Of a DNA stretch of 64,000 nucleotides, positions 61,940 through 64,000 are shown piece after piece. The notes under the pieces are model-generated. The model was not told the DNA's origin. It saw nothing but the letters and a program-made list of their open reading frames with translations, and made no database searches. Made by a program: the position numbers and the translations under genes. The stretch's first letter is position 1. Each line of letters begins with the position of its first letter. The stretch covers positions 1 to 64,000 of the forward strand of contig CAYWXM010000019.1 in the NCBI GenBank assembly GCA_964462595.1, in the 5' to 3' direction. The DNA is from SURF-21 sp964462595. Lineage in GTDB: Bacteria; Actinomycetota; Geothermincolia; Geothermincolales; RBG-13-55-18.

Positions 61940-62086
61940 GCGCCGCCCTCCGGGCGTCGCTGTCGCTTCCGCTGGTTATAGAACGGGCTTTGGGTGCGCA
62001 GATCACGCGTGCCAGGCCGGAGCGCTGGGAAGCGCTCAGGCACAGGCACCGCCGCGCCGCCCTCCGGGCGTCGCTGTCGCTTCCGC
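61940..62086. repeat. 33-bp direct repeat, two copies
   Basis: The 33-bp sequence starting GCGCCGCCCTCCGGGCGTCG and ending CTTCCGC occurs at 61940-61972 and 62054-62086 (114 bp apart). Between them lies the self-complementary AGCGCTGGGAAGCGCT. No coding frame is convincing across it. A related palindrome (AAACGCT...AAGCGTT, then CAGGCACTG) lies at 25611-25640. Confidence 0.75.
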
Positions 62087-62110
62087 GATGCAGGCTGTCG
62101 AGCGTCGAGC

Positions 62111-63643
62111 TTAATTAACTCCGTAGGTTAGGCCGGTTATAGCGGAGGCGCAGAGGATACCGCTGGAGCAGGCACAGTCCATGGCCACGCCATATCCCCT
62201 TGCCGTGTCACCGGCGAAGAACAGGCCTTCCAGTCCTGGAGCCTTGACATCCGGCTTGAGGCTTCCCGCCTGGGTCACGCTTTTAGCGACCCCCTCCAGC
62301 TTTACGCAAACCGGGTAAAGCTCCCATTCGATCGCATCCTTGAAGCCGGGATAAACACCCTCGAGGAAATCGGGGACGTCCCTAACCACCTTCATCACCA
62401 ACTCCCGGTTATGGGACTCCGCTTCGGTAAGGGGCAAATACGCCGTGAAGAGGTGTTTTCCGGCCGGGGCGCAACTCGGGTCGATGTAAGACTGTATATT
62501 CCAGGCCATGTACACGTCCCAGTCGAAGCCTTCCGAACGTGGCACCACGCAAGGGGTTTTCATAAGACGGCTGGCATGCTCCTCCGGCACCGGCAGTCCC
62601 GACAGTCCGAAATAGGGGCTGAGGCTGCCGTATCCGTACAGGGATCTTATCCTGGCAGCGAACTCTGGGGGGAAGACGCTCTCGTCTACATATTTGAAAA
62701 GCTCCTGCATGGGTAGGTTGAGAACCACGCGACGCGCCGGTATTAACTCCTCGCCCTCCGTTCCGCTTACCCTGACCCCGGTGACTTTTCCGCCCTCGAC
62801 TTTTATGGATTTCAGGGTTGTTCCCAACCGCAGCTCGCCCCCGAAGTCCGCGAACCTTCCCGCCACCGCCTGCGGCCAGGCCATTACCCCGTTCTCCGTG
62901 AACCCCCCCACGTAAACTTGCTTCCCTTTCATGATCACTGGGATCAGCACCTGCGAAGTATAACGCAGGATGTCGCCAATGGAGATATCGTGGGGGTTGT
63001 TGATGGTGGTGATCAACGTGCCTATGCAGCGAAAATAATCATATAGGATCTCGCTCTCCGCGAACCCGATGTCCACCAGGTGATCGTGCAGGGATACACT
63101 GTCCAGCCTCTCCGCGTCCTCCGGGCTCAGCTTGAGTATCTTCCCGAAGAAGTCCAGGAACTTCTTTCCTATCCGCTGCAATTCCGCATCGATCTTCTCG
63201 TCCATGTCTGTGCTGCTGCTCAAAGGCGGCTCTCTATAGAACTGCCCGCCGATCCAGGATCCGGTCAGGAATGGGTTAATATTTACCGCATGCGATCCAT
63301 ACCCACCTATGAGCTCCCGCAGGGTCGCAAAATATCCTTCTCCCGCTACGCTAACCCCGTGATAGCCGAGGTCCAGGGTGTAACCGTCAAGCATTCTTTT
63401 CTCGGCCATCTCCTCGATAGAGGGGCTTGCTTCGGCCAGATAGCAATATTGTCCCGCAATCAAACGCCTGTACCAGGCCGGGCCCATCTCGCTCACTTCT
63501 TCTCCTTTAAGGGAAAGAGCGCGCCCTCCAACACGGTCGTCTTTCTCCACGAGAAGCGTTTTCATTCCCAATTGGGCCAGGAGTACCGCCGTCGAGAGGC
63601 CTCCTACCCCGGCGCCGACCACTACAGCATCCCACTCGTCCAA
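62111..63643 (-). CDS. FAD-dependent oxidoreductase, phytoene-desaturase-like
   Basis: A 510-aa flavoprotein of the NAD(P)/FAD oxidoreductase (CrtI/amine-oxidase) type. The N-terminal Rossmann motif is DAVVVGAGVGGLSTAVLLAQ, with LLVEKDDRVGGRALS after it. GENGVMAWPQAVAG-like region GFTENGVMAWPQAV and the C-terminal FAGDTARGYGVAMDCACSSG close the FAD site. A TTG start with AAAGGGGAG 6 nt upstream is preferred; an ATG at 63664 lacks a ribosome-binding site. Substrate unknown; carotenoid genes are not nearby. Confidence 0.85.
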   Translation of the reverse strand: MDEWDAVVVGAGVGGLSTAVLLAQLGMKTLLVEKDDRVGGRALSLKGEEVSEMGPAWYRRLIAGQYCYLAEASPSIEEMAEKRMLDGYTLDLGYHGVSVAGEGYFATLRELIGGYGSHAVNINPFLTGSWIGGQFYREPPLSSSTDMDEKIDAELQRIGKKFLDFFGKILKLSPEDAERLDSVSLHDHLVDIGFAESEILYDYFRCIGTLITTINNPHDISIGDILRYTSQVLIPVIMKGKQVYVGGFTENGVMAWPQAVAGRFADFGGELRLGTTLKSIKVEGGKVTGVRVSGTEGEELIPARRVVLNLPMQELFKYVDESVFPPEFAARIRSLYGYGSLSPYFGLSGLPVPEEHASRLMKTPCVVPRSEGFDWDVYMAWNIQSYIDPSCAPAGKHLFTAYLPLTEAESHNRELVMKVVRDVPDFLEGVYPGFKDAIEWELYPVCVKLEGVAKSVTQAGSLKPDVKAPGLEGLFFAGDTARGYGVAMDCACSSGILCASAITGLTYGVN

Positions 63644-63742
63644 GTTTATCTCCCCTTTCAGCATTATTTGCGAGAAGCAGGCACCCTCCGCACAATACTA
63701 AAGCAGATTTCCCCTTTTCTTACCACCACGTGACTATCGGTA

Positions 63743-64000
63743 CCCCGCCCGGGGGTCGATCCGAAGCGCGCCTGGGCATAAGGGTGGCTAATTGGTTGAA
63801 ACCCCGCCCGGGTGTCGCCTATACAAAAGACCCTTCCCGAGCTCCGGGGGTCGATCCGAAGCGCATCCAGGCATAGAAGCGGCAAGATATTACAGATCAC
63901 GCCCGGGTGTCGCCTATACAAAAGACCCTTCCCGAGCTCCGGGGGTCGATCCGAAGCGCATCCTTATGCGCTACAACAAGCCCGAGAACTACCGGGTCGG
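63743..64000 (+). repeat. tandem array of GC-rich repeats, 95-bp period, running off the window
   Basis: A perfect 64-bp direct repeat lies at 63805-63868 and 63900-63963, starting CGCCCGGGTGTCGCCTATAC and ending CGGGGGTCGATCCGAAGCGC-ATCC. A diverged unit precedes it (63743-63804) and another begins at 63981 (CCCGAGAACTACCGGGTCGG). The core CCCGAG..CCGGGGGTCG(G/A)TCCGAAGCG is shared with the elements at 40.5 and 40.7 kb. The gap from 63665 to 63742 holds nothing else that I recognise. The spacing and spacers are not CRISPR-like. Confidence 0.88.

Noticed and set aside
61912..62118. Small plus-strand frame across the 33-bp repeats
   Set aside because: No start signal, and the protein merely reflects the DNA repeat.
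63743..64000. Possible CRISPR array
   Set aside because: Repeats are 64 bp with 31-bp spacers and variable units, and no cas genes are visible; the core also occurs singly elsewhere.

Overview
The window looks like chromosomal DNA of a GC-rich, probably anaerobic, deep-branching Actinomycetota bacterium; the lineage is my inference. The main reason is gene order. The first 14 kb, on the minus strand, runs coaD, a DivIVA-like coiled-coil gene, yceD, rpmF, plsX, rnc, degV, smc, ftsY, (SH3 gene), ffh, rpsP, khpA, rimM, trmD, rplS. From memory this closely matches the Mycobacterium tuberculosis block around Rv2904c-Rv2927c. The absence of visible respiratory oxidases and the presence of HdrA, ETF, a 2-hydroxyacyl-CoA dehydratase-type protein and B12-dependent mutase point to an anaerobic or fermentative/syntrophic life.

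Layout. 1-15 kb: translation, secretion, chromosome and lipid housekeeping, then rsmD and a sortase-like protein with an Ig-like domain. 15.8-21.6 kb: recG, a FakA-like kinase and asp23 divergent from rpmB, a lipoprotein, and the remains of a YfcE-type phosphodiesterase. 21.8-25.8 kb: a thiE-thiC-thiL-thiD operon behind a TPP riboswitch with a likely terminator platform. 25.9-29.8 kb: small regulatory or structural proteins (DUF1844, LSm-like, TPR), tRNA-Arg(CCG), an MBL hydrolase, HNH and DUF3786-like proteins. 29.9-32.3 kb: queuosine precursor genes queD-queC-(DUF366)-queE. 32.4-34.7 kb: an activase, a single HgdB-like Fe-S protein and a small Fe-S protein, resembling double-cubane-cluster systems.

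35-46 kb: acyl-CoA dehydrogenase and enoyl-CoA hydratase, a Na/phosphate cotransporter with a PhoU-like tail, a TudS/DUF1722 fusion, and three L,D-transpeptidase-type genes. Two of the three carry a repeated 'WYFAEGYT' surface domain, and one of these has lost the His of its SHGC motif. 46.3-54.7 kb: an eight-gene minus-strand run (HdrCB-like Fe-S oxidoreductase, EtfB, EtfA, HdrA, MvhD/FloxD and three Flox/sulfhydrogenase-type subunits) that looks like an electron-bifurcating or -confurcating complex joining ETF to NAD(P)H and ferredoxin. 54.8-63.7 kb: a split acyl-CoA (methylmalonyl-CoA-type) mutase, cobalamin adenosyltransferase, an MBL/DUF89 pair, a BKACE enzyme and a FAD oxidoreductase.

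Unexplained structure: a dispersed family of about 40-120 bp GC-rich elements with inverted-repeat ends occurs near 35.0, 40.5 and 40.7 kb. It continues as a 95-bp-period tandem array running off the right edge of the window (63.74-64.0 kb).
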